From: an uncultured Clostridium sp.
GTDB lineage: Bacteria > Bacillota > Clostridia > Lachnospirales > Lachnospiraceae
DNA length: 64,000 nt
Direction: 5' to 3'
NCBI GenBank assembly: GCA_946553025.1
Contig: CAMNRM010000006.1
Coordinates: forward strand, 1 to 64,000
In this document: piece after piece, positions 48,309 through 58,391 of the stretch
Layout of the letters: each line of letters starts with the position of its first letter
Numbering within the stretch: the first letter of the stretch is position 1
Position numbers and translations under genes: made by a program
Notes under the pieces: generated by a model
The model's database searches: none
Seen by the model: only the letters and a program-made list of their open reading frames with translations
Told to the model about the DNA's origin: nothing

Positions 48309-49418
48309 ATGCAGGAAATTGTAGCAGTAGCAAAGCGGGAAAATAATCCCAGGAGGAATTACCTGGTGCTGAACCGCCTCCAGGCAAAGCATGTTCCGGC
48401 AAGCCCTAAAAGAGCGCTGGACTACTTTGAGGAACTGGCAGAGCGGGTAAAAGAGAAATTTTTGGGGGAAAGGCTGCTGCTGATTGGTTTTGCGGAAACC
48501 GCTACGGGGATCGGCGCGGCTCTGGCGGTAAAATTAAAGACGGCTTATATGCAGACGACCAGGGAAGAGATCGACGGGGTGGATTTTCTGAATTTTACCG
48601 AAGTCCACAGCCATGCTGTCCAGCAGAAGCTTGTCCGGGATGACTTGGAGGAAATAATTGGAAAAATTGACCGGATTGTGTTTGTGGAAGATGAACTGAC
48701 TACAGGGAATACCATTGGAAATATCGTGTCGCTGATCCGGGAAAACTTTTCCTGTCCGGTAAAATTTGCAGCAGCCTCACTGATTAACGGTATGGATGAT
48801 AAGGGACTGGAAAAGTTTTCTAGAGAAAGCATTGCACTTTGTTTTCTGCAGAAGGTGGATTACCGTGATTTCCCGCGCCGTGCCGAAGCGGTGAAGGGTG
48901 ACGGGGAATATTTTCTGGCACATACTCTGGGGGAAGTGCAGCAGAGGAAAGCGCTGGATGTGGAATCCTGGAAGGCATCGGATTACATTAATGCACGCAG
49001 GCTGACGGACGGCGTTTCTTATGCGCAGGCGTGTGAATCGCTCTGGAAGCAGTTTTTGTCTGTAAATGGAAGGATTTGTCAAAAAAAGATTTTGGTTCTG
49101 GGAACGGAAGAGATGATGTATCCGGCCCTGTTTCTGGGGAAGTGTCTGGAGGAGGATAACGAAGTGATCTGCCACGGCACGACCCGCAGTCCGATTTTGG
49201 TCAGCCGGGAGCCGGACTACCTGCTTTACCGCCGTTATGAACTGGTCAGCCTTTATGCGCCGGAGAGAAAAACCTTTGTCTATAACCTTAAAGCTTACGA
49301 TCAGGTTTTTGTTGTGACGGATACGCCTGTTTTAAACCGGGAAGGGTGGAACGGTCTGGTCTGGGCACTCCGGCAGAGCGGGAACCGGAAAATCCAGTTG
49401 ATAAGGTGGTGTTGTTAA
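48309..49418 (+). CDS. Phosphoribosyltransferase with TRSP domain (ter-associated biosynthetic family)
   Basis: IVFVEDELTTGNTIGNIV PRPP loop; CHGTTRSPILVS TRSP motif. Confidence 0.8.
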   Translation: MQEIVAVAKRENNPRRNYLVLNRLQAKHVPASPKRALDYFEELAERVKEKFLGERLLLIGFAETATGIGAALAVKLKTAYMQTTREEIDGVDFLNFTEVHSHAVQQKLVRDDLEEIIGKIDRIVFVEDELTTGNTIGNIVSLIRENFSCPVKFAAASLINGMDDKGLEKFSRESIALCFLQKVDYRDFPRRAEAVKGDGEYFLAHTLGEVQQRKALDVESWKASDYINARRLTDGVSYAQACESLWKQFLSVNGRICQKKILVLGTEEMMYPALFLGKCLEEDNEVICHGTTRSPILVSREPDYLLYRRYELVSLYAPERKTFVYNLKAYDQVFVVTDTPVLNREGWNGLVWALRQSGNRKIQLIRWCC

Positions 49419-49419
49419 G

Positions 49420-50559
49420 ATGGAGTCCGCGATGAGAACTTCTTACGCTAAAGAAGATGTCTGCTTTTTGCTCAAGGATATCACCGGGCTGGTGGAGCCT
49501 CTGCCGGCAAAGGAGCGGGAAAAGCTTATTCAGAAGGGGATGCATTACTGTGAAATGCTTCCCGTAGAGTACGAGCCGGGAAAAGCCTACATGGAAGCCT
49601 ATGATAAGGCTTTGGAAAGCTATGCGGGGGCGGTTGCCCGGGCGGTGGGCGTGCTGGCTGATAAAATCATTGCCCGGAAGGGAAAGGATGTCGTGCTGGT
49701 GTCCCTGGCGCGTGCCGGAACGCCGATAGGAATTTTGTTAAAACGCTATCTGCAGAAAAAATATGGGTGTTCGGTGATGCATTATTCGATTTCTATTATC
49801 CGCGGCCGGGGAATTGATCAAAATGCCATGGCTTATCTTCTGGCGCATTATAAGCCCCGGCAGCTGCAGTTTGTGGATGGCTGGATAGGAAAGGGAGCAA
49901 TTCTTGAAGAGCTTAGCCTTGCCCTGCGTCCCTATCCCGGGGTATCGAAAGAACTTGGGGTGGTGGCTGATCCGGCCCGTGCAACCGGTCTTTGCGGAAC
50001 CCATGAGGATCTGCTCATTCCCAGTTCCTGCTTAAACTGCACGGTTTCCGGCCTGATCAGCAGAACCTTTCTGCGGGGGGATATTATCGGCGAGCATGAT
50101 TTTCACGGTGCCGTGTATTATGAAAACCTGAAAGATAAAGATTTATCCTATGCTTTTATTGATGCGATAGAGAAGGAATTTCGATTTGTGCGGGAAGAGG
50201 ATGCTGCACAGGAAAAAAGTTTTGCCCAGGAAGAATGTTTTGTGTCAAAAGAGGATTTTGTCCGGGACGGCGAGGAACAATACGGGAGCGGGGAAAATCC
50301 GGGGATGTGTGAGGTGAAAGCCCTTGCCGAAAAATTTGGCGTGGAAAATATTTACCTGATAAAGCCCGGAATCGGGGAAACAACCCGGGTGCTTCTGCGC
50401 CGGGTGCCCTGGAAGGTGTTTATAGACCCTCGTTATCTTCATGATCCTGCCGTTGCGCATATTATTCGTCTGGCAAGGGATAAGAATGTTCCTGTGGAAG
50501 AATATCCTTTGCTTCACTATAAAACCTGCGGAATTATTGAATCGATGGCAGATACATAG
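49420..50559 (+). CDS. StiP-like/PRTase protein with C-terminal PELOTA-type RNA-binding domain
   Basis: VVLVSLARAGTPIGILLKRYL...HYSISIIRGRGID...FVDGWIGKGAI; C-terminal L7Ae/Pelota-like region. Confidence 0.75.
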   Translation: MESAMRTSYAKEDVCFLLKDITGLVEPLPAKEREKLIQKGMHYCEMLPVEYEPGKAYMEAYDKALESYAGAVARAVGVLADKIIARKGKDVVLVSLARAGTPIGILLKRYLQKKYGCSVMHYSISIIRGRGIDQNAMAYLLAHYKPRQLQFVDGWIGKGAILEELSLALRPYPGVSKELGVVADPARATGLCGTHEDLLIPSSCLNCTVSGLISRTFLRGDIIGEHDFHGAVYYENLKDKDLSYAFIDAIEKEFRFVREEDAAQEKSFAQEECFVSKEDFVRDGEEQYGSGENPGMCEVKALAEKFGVENIYLIKPGIGETTRVLLRRVPWKVFIDPRYLHDPAVAHIIRLARDKNVPVEEYPLLHYKTCGIIESMADT

Positions 50560-50647
50560 ACTGCGGGGAATGAATGCAGGCCGCAGCGTTATCGCCGGCA
50601 ATGAATTTATAGCAACGACAGTCTGTATAAAAAAGGAGAAGAATATT

Positions 50648-51142
50648 ATGTCACAGAAGAGAGAAGATTATATTACCTGGGATGAGTATTTTATGGGGGT
50701 TGCGGAGCTTTCCGGGAAGCGATCGAAAGATCCCAGTACACAGGTTGGTGCCTGCATTGTCAGTGAAGATAATAAGATTTTATCCATGGGCTATAACGGC
50801 TTTCCCAAAGGGTGTTCGGATGATGAATTTCCCTGGGGAAAGGAATGTGAGGAAACCGATCCTTACAATGCAAAGTACTTTTACACGACCCACAGCGAAC
50901 TGAATGCGATATTAAACTACCGGGGCGGAAGCTTGGAGGGAAGTAAACTCTATGTTACCCTTTTTCCCTGTAATGAGTGCGCCAAGGCGATTATCCAGGC
51001 CGGGATTAAGACGGTGATTTACGCCTGTGATAAATACGCCCAGACCCCGGCGGTTAAGGCGTCAAAGCGGATGCTTAATGCCGCAGGGGTAAGGTATTAT
51101 CACTATGAACCCAGTGGGCGGGTGATTAAGATTCAGGTATGA
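50648..51142 (+). CDS. dCMP deaminase family protein
   Basis: THSELNAILN and PCNECAKAIIQAGI zinc motifs. Confidence 0.92.
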   Translation: MSQKREDYITWDEYFMGVAELSGKRSKDPSTQVGACIVSEDNKILSMGYNGFPKGCSDDEFPWGKECEETDPYNAKYFYTTHSELNAILNYRGGSLEGSKLYVTLFPCNECAKAIIQAGIKTVIYACDKYAQTPAVKASKRMLNAAGVRYYHYEPSGRVIKIQV

Positions 51143-51207
51143 TGAAGATGCAGGCCGGATGAAGATGCAGGTCTGCTGAAGCTTTAAGTTTGATTAAGAT
51201 GCAGTTC
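51123..51207. repeat. 17-bp x 5 tandem array seeded in the dCMP deaminase 3' end
   Basis: tgattaagattcaggta/tgatgaagatgcaggcc/ggatgaagatgcaggtc/tgctgaagctttaagtt/tgattaagatgcagttc. Confidence 0.85.
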
Positions 51208-52992
51208 CAGCGAGGTACAGCCGTGAAATTTCTTCTCGTAGCAATTAATGCAAAATATATTCATTCCAACCTGGCCGTATATAGCTTAAAAGCCTATGCC
51301 GAGCAATATGTTCTTTCGGCAGAGGCTCTGCCGTGTCCGGTGGAGATTGAACTGGGTGAATATACGATTAATCACTCCTGTCCGAAGATTTTAGGAGATA
51401 TTTTTGAAAAAAAGCCGGATGTTGTGGGATTTTCCTGCTATATCTGGAATATGGAATATGTAAGGCAGCTTCTTTGGGATCTTCCTAAAGTTCTTCCCGG
51501 GGTGAACATCTGGCTGGGCGGGCCGGAGGTTTCTTTTTGTGCGGAAAAACTTATGGGAGAGTTTCCCTGTCTGGAAGGGGTGATGCGGGGAGAAGGCGAG
51601 AGGGCATTTGCCGGGTTAGTGCGCTGCTATGCACAGGGGCCAAAGAGGGCGTCCGGGGAAAGTGCCGGATGGGAGAAGATTCCGGGCATTGTCTGGCGGG
51701 ATCGGGAAAGCCGTATAGTAAGCAATCCGATAGAGCCTGCGATGAATCTGTCAGAGATTCCGTTTCCCTATGCGCAGGAATGGATGAAGGATCTGGATTT
51801 TTCGCACCGGATTATCTACTATGAGAGCAGCCGGGGCTGCCCGTTTTCCTGCAGCTACTGTCTGTCCTCGGTGGATAAGCAGGTGCGGTTTCGGGATTTG
51901 GATCTGGTCTTTAAGGAACTGCAGTTTTTTCTGGATCGGAAGGTTTTGCAGGTAAAGTTTGTGGATCGCACCTTTAATGCGAAACGAAGCCATTCGGCAG
52001 CGATCTGGAACTATCTTCTGGCGCACGATAACGGGGTGACAAATTTTCACTTTGAAATCGGCGCAGACCTTTTACAGGAAGAAGATTTGGATATACTGAA
52101 AAAGATGAGGCCGGGGCTGATACAGCTGGAAATCGGCGTACAGACGGCAAATCCACGGACGATTCAGGAAATTCGACGGACGATGGATATCGATGTGCTG
52201 GAACGGGTGGTTGCCGGGATTAGGGCCGGAAAAAACATCCATCAGCACCTGGATTTAATTGCAGGGCTTCCCTATGAAGATCTGGAAAGCTTCAGGTCGT
52301 CTTTTGACCGGGTCTATATGATGCATCCGGATCAGCTTCAGCTTGGCTTTTTAAAAGTTTTGCAGGGGTCGCGGATGGAGGCGTGCAAAGAAGATTACGG
52401 GCTTTCCTTTACGGCCCTGCCGCCCTATGAGGTGCTGGGCACAAACTGGTTAAGCTACAGCGATATCCGGCAGTTAAAAGCTGTGGAAGAAATGGTGGAG
52501 GTTTACTATAACAGCGGTCAGTTTGTGTGGACGATGAAATGTCTGGAGGGCTTATTTTCCCGTCCGGTGGAGATATTTGAAGCATTGGCCGGATGGTATA
52601 AGCAGGAAGGGTTGCCGGAAGTAAACCACAGCCGCCAGACCCGGTATGCGGCTTTATTTGCCTTTATCTGCCAGAATTTTCCCAAAGAAACGGAGCGGTT
52701 TCGGGACAGCCTGACCGTAGATTTATATCTGCGGGAGAAGGTGAAAACAAGGCCGGATTTTGCCAGGGATCTGCGTCCTTACCGGGAAGAGATAAGAAAG
52801 ATTTACCAGCAGGAAGAAAGAGAACGCCGTTATCTTCCGGACTATACCGAATTTGATTCCCGGCAGATGGAGCGTATAACCCATCTGGAGGTGCTTGAAG
52901 ACGGAAGAATGCTTCTTTTTGATTACAGAAACCGCGATCCGCTGTCATACAATGCCCGGGTGGTTTTATACAGGGGAGAAAAAAAGCAATGA
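51190..52992 (+). CDS. B12-binding-domain radical SAM protein (DUF4080-type)
   Basis: ESSRGCPFSCSYCLSS CxxxCxxC; N-terminal cobalamin-binding-like domain. Start likely at a downstream codon. Confidence 0.9.
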   Translation: MIKMQFQRGTAVKFLLVAINAKYIHSNLAVYSLKAYAEQYVLSAEALPCPVEIELGEYTINHSCPKILGDIFEKKPDVVGFSCYIWNMEYVRQLLWDLPKVLPGVNIWLGGPEVSFCAEKLMGEFPCLEGVMRGEGERAFAGLVRCYAQGPKRASGESAGWEKIPGIVWRDRESRIVSNPIEPAMNLSEIPFPYAQEWMKDLDFSHRIIYYESSRGCPFSCSYCLSSVDKQVRFRDLDLVFKELQFFLDRKVLQVKFVDRTFNAKRSHSAAIWNYLLAHDNGVTNFHFEIGADLLQEEDLDILKKMRPGLIQLEIGVQTANPRTIQEIRRTMDIDVLERVVAGIRAGKNIHQHLDLIAGLPYEDLESFRSSFDRVYMMHPDQLQLGFLKVLQGSRMEACKEDYGLSFTALPPYEVLGTNWLSYSDIRQLKAVEEMVEVYYNSGQFVWTMKCLEGLFSRPVEIFEALAGWYKQEGLPEVNHSRQTRYAALFAFICQNFPKETERFRDSLTVDLYLREKVKTRPDFARDLRPYREEIRKIYQQEERERRYLPDYTEFDSRQMERITHLEVLEDGRMLLFDYRNRDPLSYNARVVLYRGEKKQ

Positions 52993-53846
52993 TAAATTCG
53001 TATATTTCCATCGATCTGGAAACAACCGGGCTAAATCCGAAGAAGGAGAGGATTATTGAAATCGGTGCCCTGCGGGTGGTGGAGGGGGAGGTTTTGGAAA
53101 CATTTCATACGCTGGTGAATCCCTACCGCCCTCTGCCGCCCCAGATTCAGGAACTGACCGGGATAACGGATGCAATGCTGCAATCCTGTCCGGATACGGC
53201 GCAGGTTATCCCCAAACTCCTTGATTTTTGCCAGGAACTTCCTCTTCTGGGGCACAAGATTTTATTTGACTATGCCTTTATAAAGCGGGCAGCCGTGAAT
53301 ATGGGGAGGGAATGGGAGCGGGACGGTGTGGATACACTTGTCCTGGCCCGCCGCTTTATGCCGCGGGAGGAGAAAAAAAGCCTGGCTGCGGCCTGCGCCT
53401 TCTACGGGGTGGAAGGGGAGGGCTGGCACCGGGCCCTGGCGGACGCCTGCCGTACTCACAGGCTTTACCAGAAATTAAAAACATTGTACGGGGAAGCAAA
53501 TAAGGACGCTTTTATGGCAAAAAGACTTGTGTATAAGAGCAAGAAGGAGCAGCCTGCGGCAAAAAGGCAAAAAGAACGCTTGCAGGAATTGCTAAAATAT
53601 CATAGAATAGAAGCACCTGTGCAAATGGATGATTTAACGAGGAATGAAGCCTCCAGGCTTACCGACCGGATATTGTCAGCTTATGGAAGACCCGGCACAG
53701 GGGGAAACCGTATGTTTGTCGGCGGTAATAAGGAAATCCGATGGGATAGCAGTATATTATTTGGCAGCAACAGGGAAACCCCGGAGGCAGAACAGAATGC
53801 AGGGATGAAAAAAGAGGTGAAAGTCAATGATGAATCTGCGCGATAA
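52989..53846 (+). CDS. DnaQ-like 3'-5' exonuclease
   Basis: SIDLETTGLNPKKERIIEIGALRV; GHKILFDYAFIKRA; HRALADACRTHRLY. Confidence 0.9.
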   Translation: MINSYISIDLETTGLNPKKERIIEIGALRVVEGEVLETFHTLVNPYRPLPPQIQELTGITDAMLQSCPDTAQVIPKLLDFCQELPLLGHKILFDYAFIKRAAVNMGREWERDGVDTLVLARRFMPREEKKSLAAACAFYGVEGEGWHRALADACRTHRLYQKLKTLYGEANKDAFMAKRLVYKSKKEQPAAKRQKERLQELLKYHRIEAPVQMDDLTRNEASRLTDRILSAYGRPGTGGNRMFVGGNKEIRWDSSILFGSNRETPEAEQNAGMKKEVKVNDESAR

Positions 53847-53931
53847 TAAGACCAGGAAAATTGTATCCACGATTATTGTGGTTTTGCTGATTGCGGCGAT
53901 GGTGGCACCCATGCTTCCTATGCTGCGTTAG
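53827..53931 (+). CDS. 34-aa single-pass membrane microprotein
   Basis: MMNLRDNKTRKIVSTIIVVLLIAAMVAPMLPMLR; overlaps dnaQ-like gene end, AAAGAGGTGA SD. Confidence 0.6.
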   Translation: MMNLRDNKTRKIVSTIIVVLLIAAMVAPMLPMLR

Positions 53932-53945
53932 CTTTGAGGAGTAGT

Positions 53946-55475
53946 ATGAGGAAAAGATGGTTGCAGGCAGGGCCGTTTTTGATGGCAGCTGCTTTTAGTT
54001 TATTTGGAGTTTCGCCGGCTGCCGGGGCGGTTCGTCTTCCGGCGGGGCTTTTTGTCGAAGGACAGAGTTTATCCGGCTTTACCAGAGAGGAGGCAAAGCA
54101 GGCAGTTTCGGCGTGGGTTGCCCTGCTGAGCGGCCAGATTATTATATTAAATATTCAGGGAAATCCTGCGGCGGCAACCGCGGGGGATCTCGGTGTCTAC
54201 TGGAATAATGAAGCGGCAATCGATCAGGTGATTGACGACTATGAAAACAGCAGCCTTTTAAAGCGCTACCTGAGCGCGGCTGACTGGCAAAAAGAGCCGC
54301 TGACCCTTCCGGTGGAGATGGTGGTGCCGGACGGAGCCGTGCAGCTTTTTGTGGAGCAGAGCTGCCAGAACCAGGGTGTTGCCAGCCAGGACGCGACGAT
54401 TACCCGGGAAAACGGTCAGTTCATCGTTACGCCGGAGGTTGCAGGGCTGGAAGTCGATATCGAGGCGACACAAAATGCCTTAAAGGATGCGCTTGCGGGG
54501 GGACTTGGGCAGGAGATTATCGTTGATGCGGTGATCCGGGAAAGCCAGCCGATGATTACGGCAGCGCAGCTGGGGATGATTCAGGATGTTCTGGGAACGT
54601 TTTCCACGGATTTTTCCAGCAGCGGGAGTGCGCGATCGACGAACCTCTCCGTAGGCGCTGAAAAAATCAACGGCCATGTGCTGATGCCGGGGCAAACTTT
54701 ATCCGGCTATGCCTGTCTGCAGCCGTTTACGGTGGAAAACGGCTACCGCACGGCCGCCGCCTACGAAAACGGGCAGGTGGTGGACAGCATCGGCGGCGGG
54801 GTGTGCCAGATTGCAACGACACTTTATAACGCGGCGCTTTTAGCGGAACTCGAGATTACCCAGAGGCAGAACCATTCGATGATTGTGGGCTATGTCAAGC
54901 CCTCGCAGGATGCAGCCATTGCCGGAACATTTAAGGATATCAAGGTGACCAATCCCTACAGCACGCCGATTTATATCGAGGGCTATACGAAGGGGAGGAC
55001 GCTGACCTTTACCATATACGGGCTGGAGGTTCGGCCGCAGAACCGGCAGATTCGGTTTGAATCCGAAACCTTAAGCACTGTAAACCCGGGAAATCCCAAG
55101 GAAGTGCTGAATCCCGCCCTTCCGCCGGGCACGCGAAAACAGGTGCAGTCGGCGCATCGCGGATTAAAATCGCGGTTGTGGAAGATTGTAACGATAGACG
55201 GCGTGGAAACCGAACGGCAGCTTTTAAGTACGGATACGTACAATGCTTCGCCGGCGATTGTCCAGGTAGGCCCGGCGGTGCATGTTCCTCTGCCTCAGGT
55301 GCCGCAGGTTACTGTGCCGGTGCTGCCTCTTCCGGAAACGCTTCCGGCACTTCCCCAGGAAACTCCGGCTGTACAGCCTGGCGCGGCACAGGAGAGCACA
55401 GCGACGCCTTTTGCAGGAATTCCGGTTCCGGCGGTTCCGGTAATTCCTCAGATTCCAGGAAATGGGATGGAATAA
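53946..55475 (+). CDS. VanW family protein
   Basis: NGHVLMPGQTLSGYACLQPFTVENGYRTAAAYENGQVVDSIGGGVCQIATTLYNAALLAELEITQRQNHS. Confidence 0.93.
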   Translation: MRKRWLQAGPFLMAAAFSLFGVSPAAGAVRLPAGLFVEGQSLSGFTREEAKQAVSAWVALLSGQIIILNIQGNPAAATAGDLGVYWNNEAAIDQVIDDYENSSLLKRYLSAADWQKEPLTLPVEMVVPDGAVQLFVEQSCQNQGVASQDATITRENGQFIVTPEVAGLEVDIEATQNALKDALAGGLGQEIIVDAVIRESQPMITAAQLGMIQDVLGTFSTDFSSSGSARSTNLSVGAEKINGHVLMPGQTLSGYACLQPFTVENGYRTAAAYENGQVVDSIGGGVCQIATTLYNAALLAELEITQRQNHSMIVGYVKPSQDAAIAGTFKDIKVTNPYSTPIYIEGYTKGRTLTFTIYGLEVRPQNRQIRFESETLSTVNPGNPKEVLNPALPPGTRKQVQSAHRGLKSRLWKIVTIDGVETERQLLSTDTYNASPAIVQVGPAVHVPLPQVPQVTVPVLPLPETLPALPQETPAVQPGAAQESTATPFAGIPVPAVPVIPQIPGNGME

Positions 55476-55480
55476 GCAGG

Positions 55481-56110
55481 ATGAAGACAGGAAAAAACAC
55501 AGGAAAAGAAGGAAAGATCATCGAAGATAAGAAGGTAAGGCCGGGAGAACTTTTTGTGGTGGCAGGTTCCATCGGGCAAATCGGCATCCGGACGCTTTTA
55601 GCGGAAAAACCGGACTGGTTTAGCCCCTGGTTTTCTGCCTCGTATCTGGAACGTATTTTGCAGGAAGAGGAACCGTATTTATTCGATGAGGAGAAGCCGT
55701 TAAAGGAGCTTGCCGATCGCTTTGGGATAACCGGGTGGAGGGCCGTGGGGGAAGGAGGAATCCTTAAGGCTGTCTGGGATTTCTCGGGGGAGCAGGGGAT
55801 TGGCTTGTCTTTTGGCCTTCGCCGGATTCCGGTGAAGCAGCATGTGATTGAACTCTGCGAGCAGTGCGGTGCAAACCCCTATGCGCTCTGGTGCGGAAGA
55901 TGTCTTTTGCTGACGGCAAAAGAGGGCTGGCAGCTTGCCCAAAACCTGCGGGAGCAGGGTATGGAAGCCGAAGTGATTGGCGCAGCCGAAGCGGGCATTG
56001 CCCGAAGAATCTGCCACGGGGAAGACGGGACGGGCTACCTGGAACGGCCGAGAGAAGACGAACTTTACCGTCTGCTGGGAAGGGACGGGTTAAAGCCGGC
56101 GGGTCAGTAA
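55481..56110 (+). CDS. AIR synthase/HypE-related C-terminal domain protein
   Basis: VKQHVIELCEQCGANPYALWCGRCLLLTAKEGWQLAQNLREQGMEAEVIGA. Confidence 0.55.
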   Translation: MKTGKNTGKEGKIIEDKKVRPGELFVVAGSIGQIGIRTLLAEKPDWFSPWFSASYLERILQEEEPYLFDEEKPLKELADRFGITGWRAVGEGGILKAVWDFSGEQGIGLSFGLRRIPVKQHVIELCEQCGANPYALWCGRCLLLTAKEGWQLAQNLREQGMEAEVIGAAEAGIARRICHGEDGTGYLERPREDELYRLLGRDGLKPAGQ

Positions 56111-56159
56111 AGGAATTAAAACGATAAAACATACGCAGGAAAATAAAGGAGGAACGACT

Positions 56160-56642
56160 ATGCGGGAAAAGATTCTGGCAGTTATTGAGAAAAACAGCCG
56201 GATTGATCTTAAGGATCTGGCGATTCTTTTAGGAGAAAGTGAAGTTGCCGTGGCGAATGAAATTGCCCAGATGGAAAAGGAACATATTATCTGCGGCTAC
56301 CACACCCTGATCAACTGGGACAATACAAGTGACGAAAAGGTGGTTGCCTTAATTGAAGTTAAAGTAACACCGCAGCGAGGGATGGGGTTTGATAAGATTG
56401 CCGAGAGGATTTATCAGTACAGCGAGGTGAATGCCGTGTACCTGATGTCCGGCGCGTTTGACTTTACGGTATTTATCGAGGGAAAGACCATGCGTCAGGT
56501 GGCGCAGTTTGTTTCGGAGCGGCTCTCCCCGATGGAATCCGTGCTGAGCACGGCGACCCATTTTGTACTGAAAAAATACAAGGATCATGGAACGGTAATT
56601 GCTGCTCCGGTCCAGGATGAAAGGATGCTGATTACCCCATGA
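56160..56642 (+). CDS. Lrp/AsnC family regulator
   Basis: Short HTH plus RAM domain (ALIEVKVTPQRGMGFDKIAERIYQY). Confidence 0.9.
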   Translation: MREKILAVIEKNSRIDLKDLAILLGESEVAVANEIAQMEKEHIICGYHTLINWDNTSDEKVVALIEVKVTPQRGMGFDKIAERIYQYSEVNAVYLMSGAFDFTVFIEGKTMRQVAQFVSERLSPMESVLSTATHFVLKKYKDHGTVIAAPVQDERMLITP

Positions 56643-57820
56643 GAAATCCCTTATCTGATAAAGTAACCGCTATTGAGCCGTCGGGAATCCGGAAGTTTTT
56701 TGATATTGTCAGCGAGATGAAGGATGCCGTTTCCCTGGGTGTGGGCGAGCCGGATTTTGACACGCCCTGGCATATCCGGGAGGAGGGTATTTACTCTCTG
56801 GAAAAGGGACGCACCTTTTATACGTCCAATGCCGGGTTAAAGGAACTGCGTGAGGAAATCTGCAGATATCTGAGCCGGCGCATGAATTTAAGCTATGATC
56901 CCCTGCATGAGGTTATGGTAACGGTGGGCGGAAGCGAAGCCATCGACGCGGCGCTTCGGGCGATGATTAACCCCGGCGATGAGGTTTTGATTCCCCAGCC
57001 AAGCTTTGTATCCTATGTGCCGTGTACGATTATGGCGGACGGAAAGCCGGTGATTATCGAGCTGGAGGAAAAGGATCAGTTTAAACTGACGAAAGAAAAA
57101 CTTCTGGAAAAGATAACGCCGAAGACAAAGATTTTAGTTATGCCTTTCCCGAACAATCCGACCGGGGCAATTATGGAAAAGGAAGAACTGGCCGAGATTG
57201 CCGAGATTGTGGAAGAAAAAGATTTATTTGTGATTTCGGATGAGATTTATTCGGAACTCTGTTATCTTGGAGAGCCGGTATCGATTGCGTCTTTTCCGGG
57301 AATGCGGGAGAGAACCGTAGTGATTAACGGTTTTTCCAAAGCCTATGCGATGACCGGATGGCGTCTTGGCTATGCCTGCGCCCCTGCCAATATCCTTGCG
57401 CAGATGTTAAAAATCCATCAGTTTGCCATTATGTGCGCACCGACCACCAGCCAGTATGCGGCAGTTTCCGCCCTGAAAAACGGGGATAAGGATGTGGAAA
57501 TCATGCGTGAATCCTACAACCAGCGCCGCCGTTATCTTCTCCACGCCTTTAAGGAGATGGGCCTGGACTGCTTTGAACCCTTTGGGGCCTTCTATGCCTT
57601 CCCCAGTATTAAGCGTTTTGGCATGAGTTCGGATGAATTTGCCAACCGTCTTCTGCGGGAGGAAAAGGTGGCGGTCGTTCCCGGTACGGCTTTTGGAAGC
57701 TGCGGTGAAGGCTACCTTCGTATTTCCTACGCCTATTCCTTAGAGAGCCTGAAAGAGGCATTAGGGCGGCTGGAGCGCTTTGTAAAGAAGCTGGACGGCT
57801 GCAGTGAGGGCGTAAGATGA
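56639..57820 (+). CDS. PLP-dependent aminotransferase class I/II
   Basis: FPNNPTGAIM; SDEIYSELCY; NGFSKAYAMTGWRLGY. Confidence 0.95.
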   Translation: MRNPLSDKVTAIEPSGIRKFFDIVSEMKDAVSLGVGEPDFDTPWHIREEGIYSLEKGRTFYTSNAGLKELREEICRYLSRRMNLSYDPLHEVMVTVGGSEAIDAALRAMINPGDEVLIPQPSFVSYVPCTIMADGKPVIIELEEKDQFKLTKEKLLEKITPKTKILVMPFPNNPTGAIMEKEELAEIAEIVEEKDLFVISDEIYSELCYLGEPVSIASFPGMRERTVVINGFSKAYAMTGWRLGYACAPANILAQMLKIHQFAIMCAPTTSQYAAVSALKNGDKDVEIMRESYNQRRRYLLHAFKEMGLDCFEPFGAFYAFPSIKRFGMSSDEFANRLLREEKVAVVPGTAFGSCGEGYLRISYAYSLESLKEALGRLERFVKKLDGCSEGVR

Positions 57821-58305
57821 ATATTGTCCTCTACGAACCGGAGATGCCGGCAAATACCGGAAATATCGGCCGAACCTGTGTAGCCACAAAGACCTGCCTG
57901 CACCTGATTGAACCCCTGGGCTTTAAGCTGAATGAAAAGGCGGTAAAGAAGGCAGGGCTGGATTACTGGGATAAGCTGGAATTAAAGGTCTACTGTAATT
58001 TTGAAGAATTTTTGGAGAAAAATCCAGGTGCAAAACTCTACCTGGCGACAACCAAGGCCAAAAAAGTCTATACCGAGGTTTCCTATGCGCCGGACGATTA
58101 TCTGATGTTCGGTCCGGAAAGCCGGGGCATACCCGAAGAGATCCTGATTCGCTATCCGGATTCCTGTATCCGGATTCCCATGTGGGGCGATATCCGTTCG
58201 CTGAACCTGTCCAATTCTGCCGCTGTCGTTCTCTACGAGGCCCTGCGCCAGAACCGCTTTCAGGGAATGACCATGGAAGGAAACCTGCATCATCTTCAGT
58301 GGTGA
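57817..58305 (+). CDS. trmL: tRNA (cytidine(34)-2'-O)-methyltransferase
   Basis: NIVLYEPEMPANTGNIGRTC; FGPESRGIPEE; IPMWGDIRSLNLSNSAAVVLYE. Confidence 0.95.
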   Translation: MNIVLYEPEMPANTGNIGRTCVATKTCLHLIEPLGFKLNEKAVKKAGLDYWDKLELKVYCNFEEFLEKNPGAKLYLATTKAKKVYTEVSYAPDDYLMFGPESRGIPEEILIRYPDSCIRIPMWGDIRSLNLSNSAAVVLYEALRQNRFQGMTMEGNLHHLQW

Positions 58306-58339
58306 AACACACACAGAATAAAGGAAATAATGAATAAAT

Positions 58340-58391
58340 AACCTGCCAGGTGCCTATAATAGAAGCAAAAAAGGTACAGGCAGGTTTTTTA
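58340..58391 (+). terminator. Terminator-like hairpin whose T-tract abuts the yyaC start codon
   Basis: AACCTGCC (58340-58347) / GGCAGGTT (58379-58386) then TTTT-ATG. Confidence 0.65.
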
